NCBI GenBank assembly: GCA_949361645.1 | Contig: OX442416.1 | Location: 122,887-186,886, forward strand | Direction: 5' to 3' | DNA from: Spongilla lacustris | Taxonomy: Eukaryota; Porifera; Demospongiae; Spongillida; Spongillidae | DNA length: 64,000 nucleotides | Part shown: positions 1 through 14,310 of the stretch, piece after piece | How the letters are laid out: each line of letters starts with the position of its first letter | How positions within the stretch are numbered: position 1 is the first letter of the stretch | The notes under the pieces: generated by a model | Database searches by the model: none | Told to the model about the DNA's origin: nothing | What the model saw: the letters and a program-made list of their open reading frames with translations, nothing else | Position numbers and translations under genes: made by a program

Positions 1-840
1 TTGGTAGACTATCGATCAACATGTTTCAAGCCTCCAACAAGGTTTTAGATAAGTTTTAAGAAAAAACATCTCAGATCAAAAAAAATTTAACGACTTAGAC
101 AAGCCACTCATGGTTGCATTGTCAATGTGTTACTTTGCAAGCCTGTTAGCTAGTTCCCATATCATGGTGTGCTTAAGTAAGGGTAGGGTTGATTTATGTG
201 ATTTCATGGCTTCAGTAATGGAATTTGCTTGCAACAAGTTGTAATTTTATATAGCTATTTCCTTACCATAATGTGTGCTAACTGCTGCTTATGGATATAG
301 ACCCTCTGCTTTAAGAGTTCCTTCATGCAGAGTGTGCTTAAATTTCTAATTTTGCAACCCATTAGATGATCGATTAGAGATGAATCAAAAAATCCTTTTT
401 TTAAAGCACCTACATGTAAGATGAGTGCTGTTTTTTAAGATAGGTTGTGCTTAATAAAGTCATGAGTCCTATAGCTAGTTACTACAAATGTAAATCACAA
501 TCTGTGCTGTTGCTTAAGCATGGATACTAGGCTTCCATGTCTAGGAGATACCTGTTATGATTTGAAGAATTACTTTAGTATCGACTAATGTTGCAAGTGG
601 TTTTGTGATGCTTGGATTTAAGAGTGGTGTTATTTCGCCATGTTGTGAGCAATTGTGTGTCGAATTAGTGGTAGCATAAAAAGGGTTAAATGTTTGGGAA
701 TTCAGCTGTACGTCTTAAGAAAGCATCATGTTTTGTTAGCTACATGTAGTTCACAGATTATAATATGCTTATGAGTACTACATGTACATGTACATGTACA
801 GTTGCAAGCCTAGCTTTTAAAAGTTCGAATAAAAGTGTGC
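1..840 (+). repeat. Left inverted-repeat arm of element I, non-tandem part
   Basis: Matches 13470-14310 on the opposite strand almost base for base. It contains scattered short words such as GTGTGCTTAA and TTGCAAGCCT that recur through the element and are inverted in the other arm. A TACATGTA run lies at 777-800. No ORF of note. Confidence 0.85.
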
Positions 841-3800
841 CTTCCTACCCCATCCTGTCTCCTCTTGGTCTTAAAATAATTTTCTGTATTTGATGCGTGA
901 GTGTTGCTTATGAGTACTACCTGTTGAGGACCCAGTATAGCTAACCATCTTTTCATTGGTGAACCAAGGCTTCCTTCTTTCGTACTGCTTCTTGTTCCCT
1001 CTTGATCTTTTACAATTCTCTACATGTTTGTTGTGTGAGTAGTATAGCTAACCTTTTAGTTCCTTAACTAGGCTTCCTTCTTTCCTACAGTCCCTTCCTA
1101 TCCCCCTCGATCCTTCTCTTTGTATGATGCGTGAGTGTTGCTTATGAGTACTACCTGTTGAGGACCCAGTATAGCTAACCATCTTTTCATTGCTTAACCA
1201 AGGCTTCCTTCTTTCCTACCCCTTCCTGTCCCCTCTAGATCTTAAAATCCTACCATGCAATTCTCTGTGTTTGGTATGGGTATTGCTTATGAGTACTACA
1301 TGTAAAGGGCCGACTATACATGTAGTTTTAAAACCCTCTTTTCATTGCTTAACTCAGGGTTTTTTTTTTTCCTGCCCCTTCCTCTCCCTTCATAATGTTA
1401 TAAAAAAATTCTCTGTGTTTCGTGTGCGAGTGTTGCTTATGAGTACTACCTGTTCAGGACCCAGTATAGCTATCCATCTTTTCATTGCTTAACCCAGGCT
1501 ACAATCTTTAATACCCCTTCCTGTCCCCTCTTGATCTTAAAATAATTCTCTGTGTGAGTATTGCGTATGAGTACTACCTGTTGAGGACCCAGTATAGCTA
1601 ACCATCTTTTCATTGCTTAACCCAGGCTACAATCTTTAATACCCCTTCCTATCCCCTCTTGATCTTAAAATAATTCTCTGTGTTACTGTTGCTTATGAGA
1701 ACTACCTGTTGAGGACCCAGTATAGCTAACCCTCTTTTTATTGCTTAACCAAGGCTTCCTTCTTTCGTACTGCTTCTTGTTCCCTCTTGATCTTTTACAA
1801 TTCTCTACATGTTTGTTGTGTGAGTAGTATAGCTAACCTTTTAGTTCCTTAACCTAGGCTTCCTTCTTTCCTACAGTCCCTTCCTATCCCCCTCGATCCT
1901 TCTCTTTGTATGATGCGTGAGTGTTGCTTATGAGTACTACCTGTTGAGGACCCAGTATAGCTAACCATCTTTTCATTGCTTAACCAAGGCTTCCTTCTTT
2001 CCTACCCCTTCGTGTCCCCTCTAGATCTTAAAATCCTACCATGCAATTCTCTGTGTTTGGTATGGGTATTGCTTATGAGTACTACATGTAAAGGGCCGAC
2101 TATACATGTAGTTTTAAAACCCTCTTTTCATTGCTTAACTCAGGGTTTTTTTTTTTCCTGCCCCTACCTCTCCCTTCATAATGTTATAAAAAAATTCTCT
2201 GTGTTTCATGTGCGAGTGTTGCTTATGAGTACTACCTGTTCAGGACCCAGTATAGCTATCCATCTTTTCATTGCTTAACCCAGGCTACAATCTTTAATAC
2301 CCCTTCCTGTCCCCTCTTGATCTTAAAATAATTCTCTGTGTGAGTGTTGCGTATGAGTACTACCTGTTGAAAACCCAGTATAGCTAACCATCTTTTCATT
2401 GCTTAACCCAGGCTACAATCTTTAATACCCCTTCCTATCCCCTCTTGATCTTAAAATAATTCTCTGTGTTACTGTTGCTTATGAGAACTACCTGTTGAGG
2501 ACCCAGTATAGCTAACCCTCTTTTTATTGCTTAACCAAGGCTTCCTTCTTTCGTACTGCTTCTTGTTCCGTCTTGATCTTTTACAATTCTCTACATGTTT
2601 GTTGTGTATGTGGTATAGCTAACCTTCTTTTAGTTCCTTAAACTAGGCTTCCTTCTTTCCTACGGTCCCTTCCTATCCCCCTCGATCCTTTTAATTGTAT
2701 GATGTGTTAGTGTTGCGTATGAGTACTACCTGTTGAGGGCCCAGTATAGCTAACCATCTTTTCATTGCTTAACCAAGGTTTCCTTCTTACCTACCTGTTC
2801 CTATCCCCTCTTGATCTTAAAATAATTCTCTGTGTTTGCCTGGTGTGTGAGTGTTGCTTATGAGTACTACCTGTTGAGGGCCCAGTATAGCTAACCCTCT
2901 TTTTATTACTTGAACAAGACTTCCTTCTTTCCTACCCCATCCTGTCTCCTCTTGATCTTGAAATAATTCTCTGTGTTTTTATGGTGTGTGTGTGTGTGTT
3001 TGTTGCTTATGAGTACTACCTGTTGAGGACCCAGTATGGCTATCCATCTTTTCATTGCTTAACAAAGATTTCCTTCTTTCCTACACCTAGCTTCCTGTCC
3101 CCTCTTGATCTTAAAATAATTCTCTGTGTTTGCATGGTGTGTGAGTGTTGCTTATGAGTACTACCTGTTGAGGACCCAGTATAGCTAACCATCTTTTCAT
3201 TGCTTAACCAAGGCTTCCTTCTTTCCTACCCCTTCCTGTCCCCTATTGATCTTAAAATAATTCTCTGTATTTTCATGGTGTGTGAGTGTTGCTTATGAGA
3301 CTACCTGTTGAGGAACCAGTATAGCTATCCATCTTTTCATTGCTTAACAAAGACTTCCTTCTTTCCTACACCTAGCTTCCTGTCCCCTCTTGATCTTAAA
3401 ATAGTTCTCTGTGTTTGCATGGTGTGTGAGTGTTGCTTATGAGTACTACCTGTTGAGGACCCACTACAGCTATCCATCTTTTCATTGGTTAACCAAGGCT
3501 TCCTTCTTTCCTACCCCTTCCTGTCCCCTCTTTATCTTTAAATAATTCTCTGTGTTTGCCTGGTGTGTGAGTGTTACTTATGAGTACTACCTGTTGAGGA
3601 CCCAGTATAGCTATCCATCTTTTCATCGCTTAACAAAGACTTCCTTCTATCCTACACCTAGCTTCCTGTCCCATCTTCATCTTAAGATAATTCTCTGTGT
3701 TTCGTGTGTGTGAGTGTTGCTTATGAGTACTACCTGTTGAGGACCCAGTATAGCTATGCATCTTTTCATTGGTTAACCAAGGCTTCCTTCTTTCGTACTG

Positions 3801-5034
3801 CTTCTTGTTCACTCTTGATCTTTTACAATTCTCTACATGTTTGTTGTGTGAGTGTTATAGCTAACCTTCTTTTAGTTCCTTAACCTAAGCTTCCTTCTTT
3901 CCTACAGTCCCTTCCTATCTCCCTCGATCCTTCTCTTTGTGTGATGCGTGAGTGTTGTTTATGAGTACTACCTGTTGATGGCTCAATATAGCTAACCATC
4001 ATTTCATTGCTTAACCAAGGCTTCCTACTTTTCTACCCCTTCCTGTTCCCTCTTAATTCTTTGTGTTTGCCTGGTGTGTGAGTGTTGCTACTACCTGTTG
4101 AGGACCCAGTATAGCTATCCATCTTTTCATTGCTTAACAAAGACTTTCCTACACCTAGCTTCCTGTCCCCTCTTGATCTTAAAATAATTCTCTGGTGTGT
4201 GAGTGTTGCTTATGAGTACTACCTGTTGAGGACCCAGTATAACTAACCATCTTTTCATTGGTTAACCAAGGCTTCCTTCTTTCCTAACCCTTTGATCTTA
4301 AAATAATTCTCTGTGTTTGCATGGTGTGTGAGTGTTGCTTATGAGTACTACCTGTTGAAGACCCAGTATAACTAACCATCTTTTCATTGGTTAACCAAGG
4401 CTTCCTACTTTCCCACCCCTACCTCTCCCCTCTAGATCTTAAAATCCTACCATGCAATTCTGTATCGGTGTTGCTTATGAGTACTACATGTAGAGGGCCG
4501 AATATAGTTAAAAAAAACCCTCTTTTCATTGCTTAACCCAGGGTTTTTTTTTTTCCTACCCCTTCCCAACCCTTTGTAATTTAAAAAAATTCTCTGTGTT
4601 TCGTGTGCGAGTGTTGCTTATGAGTACTACCTGTTGAGGACCCAGTATAGCTAACCATCTTTTCATACGTTAACCAAAGCTTCCTTCTTTCGTACTGCTT
4701 CTTGTTCACTCTTGATCTTTTACAATTCTCTACATGTTTGTTGTGTGAGTGGTATAGCTAACCTTCTTTTAGTTCCTTAACCTAGGCTTCCTACTTTCCT
4801 ACAGTCCCTTCCTATCCCCCTCGATCCTTCTCTTTGTATGGTGTGTGAGTGTTGCTTATGAGTACTACCTGTTGAGGGCCCAGTATAACTAACCATCTTT
4901 TTATTGCTTAACCAAGGCTTCCTTCTTTCGTTCCCCTTCCTGTCTGATCTTGATCTTAAAATAATTCTCTGTGTGAGTGTTGCATATGAGTACTAAGTCT
5001 TGAGGGCCCGGTATAGCTAACCCTCTTTTCATCA
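841..5034 (+). repeat. Tandem array of ~141-bp repeats, forward orientation
   Basis: About 30 units. Each starts near GTGAGTGTTGCTTATGAG, continues through CAGTATAGCTAACCATC and ends in a C/T-rich stretch plus AATAATTCTCTGTG. Spacing measured at 3142, 3282, 3425 and 3567 is 140-143 bp. Variant units (for example one with TTAGTTCCTTAACCTAGGC, and one with a T-run after AACCCAGGG) are interleaved, and a block of about 786 bp at 1130-1915 is repeated at 1916-2700, so there is higher-order structure. Confidence 0.9.
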
Positions 5035-6364
5035 GTATCCAAAAAGAAGTAAAATTATTGTGCATGCTTTTGAGGTGTGTAAACCTGTGGTAAGTGATGG
5101 TGTGTTTTATTTTAAAGAGCTTGTTATTACTGATAAAAGTAAAATCTCTGCATAAAATACACCTGTAGGTTTGGATATAATTGCAATTTTAAAGACAGCA
5201 TCTAGTAATGTAATCCGCAAAGATTTGTACATACGTGTATTGTTGTAATGTAGCATTCAAAACATTGTGAGCAAAGAGCTGTGTCACTTAGTGTCTTTAA
5301 AAGTAAGGTTAGATAATTACAACTGTAGATTGTTTTTAAAAGAGGTGTTATTTTCATTATGATATCAGTATCAGTCATGCATCTAGTTAAAATTTTGTTG
5401 TTGCTTGTGTATGGGTAGGCTTTCGTCTTTATACAGACACCTGTTGTGTACTTTCATTTAAAAGCATGAACTAATATTGCAAGCCTCCAGCTAATGTAGA
5501 TTTCTAATGCATCATGTTGCGAGACTTGGCCTTGAATCAGTTTTCAGGTCATAATGAGTGTGCTAAAGTATGGGTACATGTAGATGGGCTCACTACTTCA
5601 TTACACTCCTTTTGATTGTGCCTGCTTTCAAAATGTACGAACTAAATGTACATGTTTAGAAGCTCACAACTTACATCTTCTATGAAAGTACACCCTCACA
5701 TCAATGCAGTTTTTGTAAGTACCTTCAACAGAATGAACAATTACATGTATATCCGTTACATTATGCTATGAGTTGAAAATTAAAGCACACCTGACACTAT
5801 TTAAGCAGAGAGTCTCCATCCATACAAGCACTATGACCTGGGACATCATCATGCAAGCACACAACTCTTAAAAAACATCAATCGTCCCCGTACATTGTGT
5901 ATATGTATTGGAATTTTCATATGCAGAGACTAGCTGTAAGTTACACATAACCAAGACACTAAATTCAGTGAGTTCAAATGTATGAATGGATACCCAACCT
6001 TCACCTATGCTGGGCAAAACAGGACTGATAAACAAGACAGATGGTGTACACTCATATCAGTAACATCTCTCACTAGAAGGAACAATGCAAATCAAATTCA
6101 TATAAAACCTAGTCTTTTATGAATCCAATTAGGCACCTTCATGTTTGTAAAAAGCCTCTAACAGGCCAAGCACTACTATGCCAAGCAAGAGGACCCTTGA
6201 TTCTGCAAAATCCATAATAGTAGCTCACTAAAAGACATAACAGACATAACAGAATTGTAATGACTTTTAAATACTACATGTACGTTCATATCTCAATTGC
6301 AACATAATGCAAATTCATTAAAGCACACCCTGACTTAACAACAAATCAGAGCACACAAACTAAA
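5035..6364. other. Central spacer of element I
   Basis: Non-repetitive, AT-rich and without a supported ORF. Short words in the left half carry left-arm orientation (GAGTGTGCTAAAG near 5552) and those in the right half carry right-arm orientation (AAAGCACACC near 5782 and 6320), so the symmetry axis lies near 5600-5760. Confidence 0.6.
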
Positions 6365-9300
6365 AGAAAGTTAGCTATACAACTCACACAACAAACATGT
6401 AGAGAATTGTAAAAGATCAAGAGGGAACAAGAAGCAGTATGAATAAAGGAAGCCTTGGTTAACCAATGAAAAGATGGTTAGCTATGCTTGGTCCTCAACA
6501 GGTAGTACTCATAAGCAACACTCACACATGAAACACAGAGAATTATGAGGGGAGAGGTAGGGGCAGGAAAGAAAAAAACCCTGGGCTAAGCAATGAAAAG
6601 AGGGCTTTAAAACAATAGGCGGCACACTACATGTAGTACTCATAAGCAACACCTATACCAAACACAGATAATTGCATCTTAGGTTTTAAGATATAGAGGG
6701 GACAGGAAGGGGTAGAAAAGAAGGAAGCCTTGGTTAAGCAATGAAAAGATGGTTAGCTATACTGGGCCCTCAACAGGTAATACTCATAAGCAACACTCAC
6801 ACAGAGAATTATTTTATGATCAAGACGGCACAGGAAGGGTTAGGAAAATAGGAAGCCTTGGTTAACCAATGAAAAGATGGTTAGCTATGCTTGGTCCTCA
6901 ACAGGTAGTACTCATAAGCAACACTCACACATGAAACACAGAGAATTATGAGGGGAGAGGTAGGGGCAGGAAAGAAAAAAAACCCTGGGCTAAGCAATGA
7001 AAAGAGGGCTTTAAAACAATAGGCGGCACACTACATGTAGTACTCATAAGCAACACCTACACCAAACACAGATAATTGCATCTTAGGTTTTAAGATATAG
7101 AGGGGACAGGAAGGGGTAGAAAAGAAGGAAGCCTTGGTTAAGCAATGAAAAGATGGTTAGCTATACTGGGTCCTCAACAGTTAGTACTCAAATGCAACAC
7201 ACACGCATCATACAAAGAGAAGGATCGAGGGGGATAGGAAGGGACCGTAGGAAAGAAGGAAGCCTAGGTTAAGGAACTAAAAGAAGGTTAGCAAAACCAC
7301 TCACACAACAAACCTGTACAGAATTGTAAAAGATCAATAGGGAACAAGAAGCAGTAACAACGAAGGAAGCCTTGGTTAACCAATGAAAAGATGCTTAGCT
7401 ATACTGGGTCCTCAACAGGTAGTACTCATAAGCAACACTCACACAGACAATTATTTTAAGATCAAGAGGGGACAGGAAGGGGTAGGAAAGAAGGAAGCCT
7501 TGTTCAAGTAATAAAAATAGGGTTAGCTATACTGGGTCCTCAACAGGTACACTGTAGTACTCATACGCAACACTCACAAACCATGCAAACAAAGAGAATT
7601 ATTTTAAGATCAAGAGGGCACAGGAAGGGTTAGGAAAAAAGGAAGCCTTGGTTAACCAATGAAAAGATGGATAGCTATACAGGGTCCTCAACAGGTAGTA
7701 CTCAAACGCAACAGTCACGCAGACAATTATTTTAAGATCAAGAGGGGACAGGAAGCTAGGTGAAGGAAAGAAGGAAGTCTTTGTTAAGCAATGAAAAGAT
7801 GGTTAGCTATACTGGGTCCTCAATAGGTAGTACTCATAAGCAACACTCACACACCATGAAAACACAGAAAATTATTTTAAGATCAAGAGGAAATAGGATG
7901 GGGTAGGAATCAAGGAAGTCTTGTTCAAGTAATAAAAAATAGGGTTAGCTATACTGGGCCCTCAACAGGTAATACTCATAAGCAACACTCACACAGAGAA
8001 TTATTTTATGACCAAGAGGGCACAGGAAGGGTTAGGAAAAAAGGAAGCCTTGGTTAACCAATGAAAAGATGGATAGCTATACTGGGTCCTCAACAGGTAG
8101 TACTCAAACGCAACACTCACGCAGACAATTATTTTAAGATCAAGAGGGGACAGGAAGCTAGGTGAAGGAAAAAAGGAAGTCTTTGTTAAGCAATGAAAAG
8201 ATGGTTAGCTATACTGGGTCCTCAATAGGTAGTACTCATAAGCAACACTCACACACCATGAAAACACAGAAAATTATTTTAAGATCAAGAGGAGACAGGA
8301 TGGGGTAGGAAAGATGGAAGTCTTGTTCAAGTAATAAAAAGAGGGTTAGCTATACTGGGCCCTCAACAGTTAGTAGTCATAGACAACACTCACAAAGAGA
8401 ATTATTTTACGATCAAGAGGGGACAGGAAGGGGTAGGAAAGAAGGAAGCCTTGGTTAAGCAATGAAAAGATGGTTAGCTATACTGGGTCCTCAACAGGTA
8501 GTACTCATAAGCAACACTCACACACGAAACACAGAGAATTATTTTAAGATCAAGAGGGGACAGGAAGCTAAGTGTAGGAAAGATGGAAGCCTTGGTTAAC
8601 CAATGAAAAGATGGTTAGCTATATTGGGTCCTCAACAGGTAGTTCTCATAAGTAACACTCACACACCAGGCAAACACAGAAAATTATTTAAAGATCAAGA
8701 GGAAATAGGATGGGGTAGGAATCAAGGAAGTCTTGTTCAAGTAATAAAAATAGGGTTAGCTATACTGGGCCCTCAACAGGTAGTACTCATAAGCAACACT
8801 CACACAGAGAATTATTTTAAAAGATCAAGAGGGGACAGGTAGGGGTAGGAAAGAAGGAAGCCTTGGTTAACGAATGAAAAGATGGATAGCTATAGTAGGT
8901 CCTCAACAGGTAGTACTCATACTCACACACCATGCAAACACAGAGAATTATCTAGAGGGGACAGGAAGGGGTAGGAAAAAAGGAAGCCTTGGTTAAGCAA
9001 TGAAAGGATGGTTAGCTATACTGGGTCCTCAACAGGTAGCACTCATAAGCAACACTCAAACACCATGTAAACACAGAGAATTTTTTTAAGATCAAGAGGA
9101 GACAGGATGGGGTAGGAAAGATGGAAGTCTTTTTCAAGTAATAAAAAGAGGGTTAGCTAAACTGGGCCCTCAACAGTTAGTTGTCATTAGCAACACTCAC
9201 AAAGAGAATTATTTTAAGATCAAGAAGGGACAGGAAGCTAGGTGTAGGAAAGAAGGAAGTCTTTGTTAAGCAATGAAAAGATGGATAGCTATACTGGGTC

Positions 9301-12300
9301 CTCAACAGGTAGTACTCATAAGCAACACTCACACACGAAACACAGAGAATTATTTTAAGATCAAGAGGGGACAGGAAGCTAAGTGTAGGAAAGAAGGAAG
9401 CTTTGGTTAACCAATGAAAAGGTGGTTAGCTATATTGGGTCCTCAACAGGTAGTACTCATAAGTAACACTCACACACCAGGCAAACACAGAGAATTATTT
9501 AAAGATCAAGAGGGGACAGGAAGGGGTAGGAAAGTAGGAAGCCTTGGTTAACCAATGAAAAGATGCTTAGCTATACTGGGTCCTCAGCAGGTAGTAATCA
9601 TAAGCTAACACTCACACACCATGAAAACACAGAGAATTATTTTAAGATCAAGAGGAAATAGGATGGGGTAGGAATCAAGGAAGTCTTGTTCAAGTAATAA
9701 AAATAGGGTTAGCTATACCTGGCCCTCAACAGGTAATACTCATAAGCAACACTCACACAGAGAATTATTTTATGATCAAGAGGGCACAGGAAGGGTTAGG
9801 AAAAAAGGAAGCCTTGGTTAACCAATGAAAAGATGGATAGCTATACAGGGTCCTCAACAGGTAGTACTCAAACACAACACTCACGCAGACAATTATTTTA
9901 AGATCAAGAGGGGACAGGAAGCTAGGTGAAGGAAAGAAGGAAGTCTTTGTTAAGCAATGAAAAGATGGTTAGCTATACTGGGTCCTCAACAGTTAGTAGT
10001 CATAAGCAACACTCACAAAGAGAATTATTTTACGATCAAGAGGGGACAGGAAGGGGTAGGAAAGAAGGAAGCCTTGGTTAACCAATGAAAAGATGGTTAG
10101 CTATACTGGGTCCTCAATAGGTAGTACTCATAAGCAACACTCACACACCATGAAAACACAGAAAATTATTTTAAGATCAAGAGGAGACAGGATGGGGTAG
10201 GAAAGATGGAAGTCTTGTTCAAGTAATAAAAAGAGGGTTAGCTATACTGGGCCCTCAACAGTTAGTAGTCATAAGCAACACTCACAAAGAGAATTATTTT
10301 ACGATCAAGAGGGGACAGGAAGGGGTAGGAAAGAAGGAAGCCTTGGTTAACCAATGAAAAGATGGTTAGCTATACTGGGTCCTCAATAGGTAGTACTCAT
10401 AAGCAACACTCACACACCATGAAAACACAGAAAATTATTTTAAGATCAAGAGGAGACAGGATGGGGTAGGAAAGATGGAAGTATTGTTCAAGTAATAAAA
10501 AGAGGGTTAGCTATTCTGGGCCCTCAACAGTTAGTAGTCATAAGCAACAATCACAAAGAGAATTATTTTACGATCAAGTGGGGACAGGAAGGGATAGGAA
10601 TAAAGGAAGCCTTGGTTAACCAATGAAAAGATGGTTAGCTATACTGGGTCCTCAACAGGTGGTAATCATAAGCTAACACTCACACACCATGAAAACACAG
10701 AGAATTATTTTAATATCAGGAGGAAATAGGATGGGGTAGGAATCAAGGAAGTCTTGTTCAAGTAATAAAAATAGGGTTAGCTATACTGGGTCCTCAATAG
10801 GTAGTACTCATAAGCAACACTCAAACACCATGAAAACACAGAAAATTATTTTAAGATCAAGAGGAGACAGGATGGGGTAGGAAAGATGGAAGTCTTGTTC
10901 AAGTAATAAAAAGAGGGTTAGCTATACTGGGCCCTCAACAGTTAGTAGTCATAACCAACACTCACAAAGAGAATTATTTTACGATCAAGAAGGGACAGGA
11001 AGGGGTAGGAAAGAAGGAAGCCTTGGTTAACCAATGAAAAGGTGGTTAGCAATATTGGGTCCTCAACAGGTAGTATTCATAAGTAACACTCACACACCAG
11101 GCAAACACAGAGAATTATTTAAAGATCAAGAGGGGACAGGAAGGGGTAGGAAAGTAGGAAGCCTTGGTTAACCAATGAAAAGATGCTTAGCTATACTGGG
11201 TCCTCAGCAGGTAGTAATCATAAGCTAACACTCACACACCATGAAAACACAGAGAATTATTTTAAGATCAAGAGGAAATAGGATGGGGTAGGAATCAAGG
11301 AAGTCTTGTTCAAGTAATAAAAAATAGGGTTAGCTATACTGGGCCCTCAACAGGTAATACTCATAAGCAACACTCACACAGAGAATTATTTTATGATCAA
11401 GAGGGCACAGGAAGGGTTAGGAAAAAAGGAAGCCTTGGTTAACCAATGAAAAGATGGATAGCTATACTGGGTTCTCAACAGGTAGTACTCAAACGCAACA
11501 GTCACGCAGACAATTATTTTAAGATCAAGAGGGGACAGGAAGCTAGGTGAAGGAAAGAAGGAAGTCTTTGTTAAGCAATGAAAAGATGGTTAGCTATACT
11601 GGGTCCTCAATAGGTAGTACTCATAAGCAACACTCACACACCATGAAAACACAGAAAATTATTTTAAGTCCAGAGGAGACAGGATGGGGTAGGAAAGATG
11701 GAAGTCTTGTTCAAGTAATAAAAAGAGGGTTAGCTATACTGGGCCCTCAACAGTTAGTAGTCATAAGCAACACTCACAAAGAGAATTATTTTACGATCAA
11801 GAGGGGACAGGAAGGGGTAGGAAAGAAGGAAGCCTTGGTTAAGCAATGAAAAGATGGTTAGCTATACTGGGTCCTCAACAGGTAGTACTCATAAGCAACA
11901 CTCACACACAAAACACAGAGAATTACTTTAAGATCAAGAGGGGACAGGAAGCTAAGTGTAGGAAAGATGGAAGACTTGGTTAACCAATGAAATAATGGTT
12001 AGCTATATTGGGTCCTCAACAGGTAGTTCTCATAAATAACACTCACACACCAGGCAAACACAGAGAATTATTTAAAGATCAAGAGGAAATAGGATGGGGT
12101 AGGAATCAAGGAAGTCTTGTTCAAGTAATAAAAATAGGGTTAGCTATACTGAGCCCTCAACAGGTAGTACTCATAAGCAACACTCACACAGAGAATTATT
12201 TTAAGATCAAGAGGGGACAGGAAGGGGTAGGAAAGAAGGAAGCCTTGGTTAACGAATGAAAAGATGGATAGCTATAGTAGGTCCTCAACAGGTAGTACTC

Positions 12301-13469
12301 ATAAGCAACACTCACACACCATGCAAACACAGAGAATTATTTAAAGATCTAGAGGGGACAGGAAGGGGTAGGAAAAAAGGAAGCCTTGGTTAAGCAATGA
12401 AAGGATGGTTAGCTATACTGGGTCCTCAACAGGTAGTACTCATAAGCAACACTCAAACACCATGTAAACACAGAGAATTTTTTTAAGATCAAGAGGAGAC
12501 AGGATGGGGTAGGAAAGATGGAAGTCTTTTTCAAGTAATAAAAAGAGGGTTAGCTAAACTGGGCCCTCAACAGTTAGTTGTCATTAGCAACACTCACAAA
12601 GAGAATTATTTTAAGATCAAGAGGGGACAGGAAGCTAGGTGTAGGAAAGAAGGAAGCCTTTGTTAAGCAATGAAAAGATGGATAGCTATACTGGGTCCTC
12701 AACAGGTAGTACTCATTAGCAACACTCACACATGAAACACAGAGAATTATTTTAAGATCAAGAGGGGACAGGAAGCTAAGTGTAGGAAAGAAGGAAGCCT
12801 TGGTTAACCAATGAATAGGTGGTTAGCTATATTGGGTCCTCAACAGGTAGTACTCATAAGTAACACTCACACACCAGGCAAACACAGAGAATTATTTAAA
12901 GATCAAGAGGGGACAGGAAGGGGTAGGAAAGTAGGAAGCCTTGGTTAACCAATGAAAAGATGCTTAGCTATACTGGGTCCTCAGCAGGTAGTAATCATAA
13001 GCTAACACTCACACACCATGAAAACACAGAGAATTATTTTAAGATCAAGAGGAAATAGGATGGGGTAGGAATCAAGGAAGTCTTGTTCAAGTAATAAAAA
13101 TAGGGTTAGCTATACTTGGCCCTCAACAGGTAATACTCATAAGCAACACTCACACAGAGAATTATTTTATGATCAAGAGGGCACAGGAGGGGTTAGGAAA
13201 AATGGAAGCCTTGGTTAACCAATGAAAAGATGGATAGCTATACTGGGTCCTCAACACGTAGTACTCAAACGCAACACTCACGCAGAAAATTATTTTAAGA
13301 TCAAGAGGGGACAGGAAGCTAGGTGAAGGAAAGAAGGAAGTCTTTGTTAAGCAATGAAAAGATGGATAGCTATACTGGGTCCTCAACAGGTAGTACTCAT
13401 AAGCAACACTCACGCATCAAATACAGAAAATTATTTTAAGACCAAGAGGAGACAGGATGGGGTAGGAAG
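6365..13469 (-). repeat. Tandem array of the same ~141-bp repeat, inverted orientation
   Basis: About 50 units reading as reverse complements of the left array, for example GGAAGCCTTGGTTAACCAAT and CTCAACAGGTAGTACTCATA. Longer blocks recur: a section with the variant CTCAGCAGGTAGTAATCA appears near 9421, 11041 and 12818 (offsets about 1.6-1.8 kb), and shorter dimers repeat about every 269 bp near 9990-10530. Predicted ORFs of up to 100 codons are repeat artefacts. Confidence 0.9.
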
Positions 13470-14310
13470 GCACACTTTTATTCGAACTTTTAAAAGCTAG
13501 GCTTGCAACTGTACATGTAAATGTACATGTAGTACTCATAAGCATATTATAATCTGTGAACTACATGTAGCTAACAAAACATGATGCTTTCTTAAGACGT
13601 ACAGCTGAATTCCCAAACATTTAACCCTTTTTATGCTACCACTAATTCGACACACAATTGCTCACAACATGGCGAAATAACACCACTCTTAAATCCAAGC
13701 ATCACAAAACCACTTGCAACATTAGTCGATACTAAAGTAATTCTTCAAATCATAACAGGTATCTCCTAGACATGGAAGCCTAGTATCCATGCTTAAGCAA
13801 CAGCACAGATTGTGATCTACATTTGTAGTAACTAGCTATAGGACTCATGACTTTATTAAGCACAACCTATCTTAAAAAACAGCACTCATCTTAGGTGCTT
13901 TAAAAAAGGATTTTTTGATTCATCTCTAATCGATCATCTAATGGGTTGCAAAATTAGAAATTTAAGCACACTCTGCATGAAGGAACTCTTAAAGCAGAGG
14001 GTCTATATCCATAAGCAGCAGTTAGCACACATTATGGTAAGGAAATAGCTATATAAAATTACAACTTGTTGCAAGCAAATTCCATTACTGAAGCCATGAA
14101 ATCACATAAATCAACCCTACCCTTACTTAAGCACATAAGCACACCATGATATGGGAACTAGCTAACAGGCTTGCAAAGTAACACATTGACAATGCAACCA
14201 TGAGTGGCTTGTCTAAGTCGTTAAATTTTTTTTGATCTGAGATGTCTTCTCTTAAAACTTATCTAAAACCTTGTTGGAGGCTTGAAACATGTTGATCGAT
14301 AGTCTACCAA
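13470..14310 (-). repeat. Right inverted-repeat arm of element I, non-tandem part
   Basis: Reverse complement of 1-840, ending in GATCGATAGTCTACCAA. Confidence 0.85.

Larger units (their letters stand above)
1..14310. mobile_element. Giant palindromic (foldback-like) element I, left end outside window
   Basis: The first 840 bases reappear reverse-complemented at 13470-14310 with only scattered differences, for example a few extra bases near 14130. Inside these ends are two arrays of the same ~141-bp repeat in opposite orientation, around a ~1.3-kb spacer. No convincing protein is encoded: the short ORFs are repeat translations. The arms differ in length (4.2 against 7.1 kb), which argues against a simple mirrored assembly error. 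The architecture resembles foldback transposons, whose long inverted repeats are built of tandem subrepeats; assignment to a known superfamily is not possible from sequence alone. The left boundary is unknown because base 1 is already inside the repeat. Confidence 0.8.

Noticed and set aside
1190..13413. ORFs of 60-100 codons in the repeat arrays of element I
   Set aside because: They follow the ~141-bp repeat period, recur with it, and show no protein features.
841..13469. CRISPR-like or centromeric satellite interpretation of the ~141-bp repeats
   Set aside because: Units are contiguous with no spacers, and the two arrays are opposed within one bounded inverted repeat, which fits a foldback element better than a satellite block.
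1..14310. The whole of element I as a mirrored assembly artefact
   Set aside because: The arms differ in length by almost 3 kb, have different higher-order structure and scattered substitutions, and the spacer is unique. An artefact would be an exact mirror.
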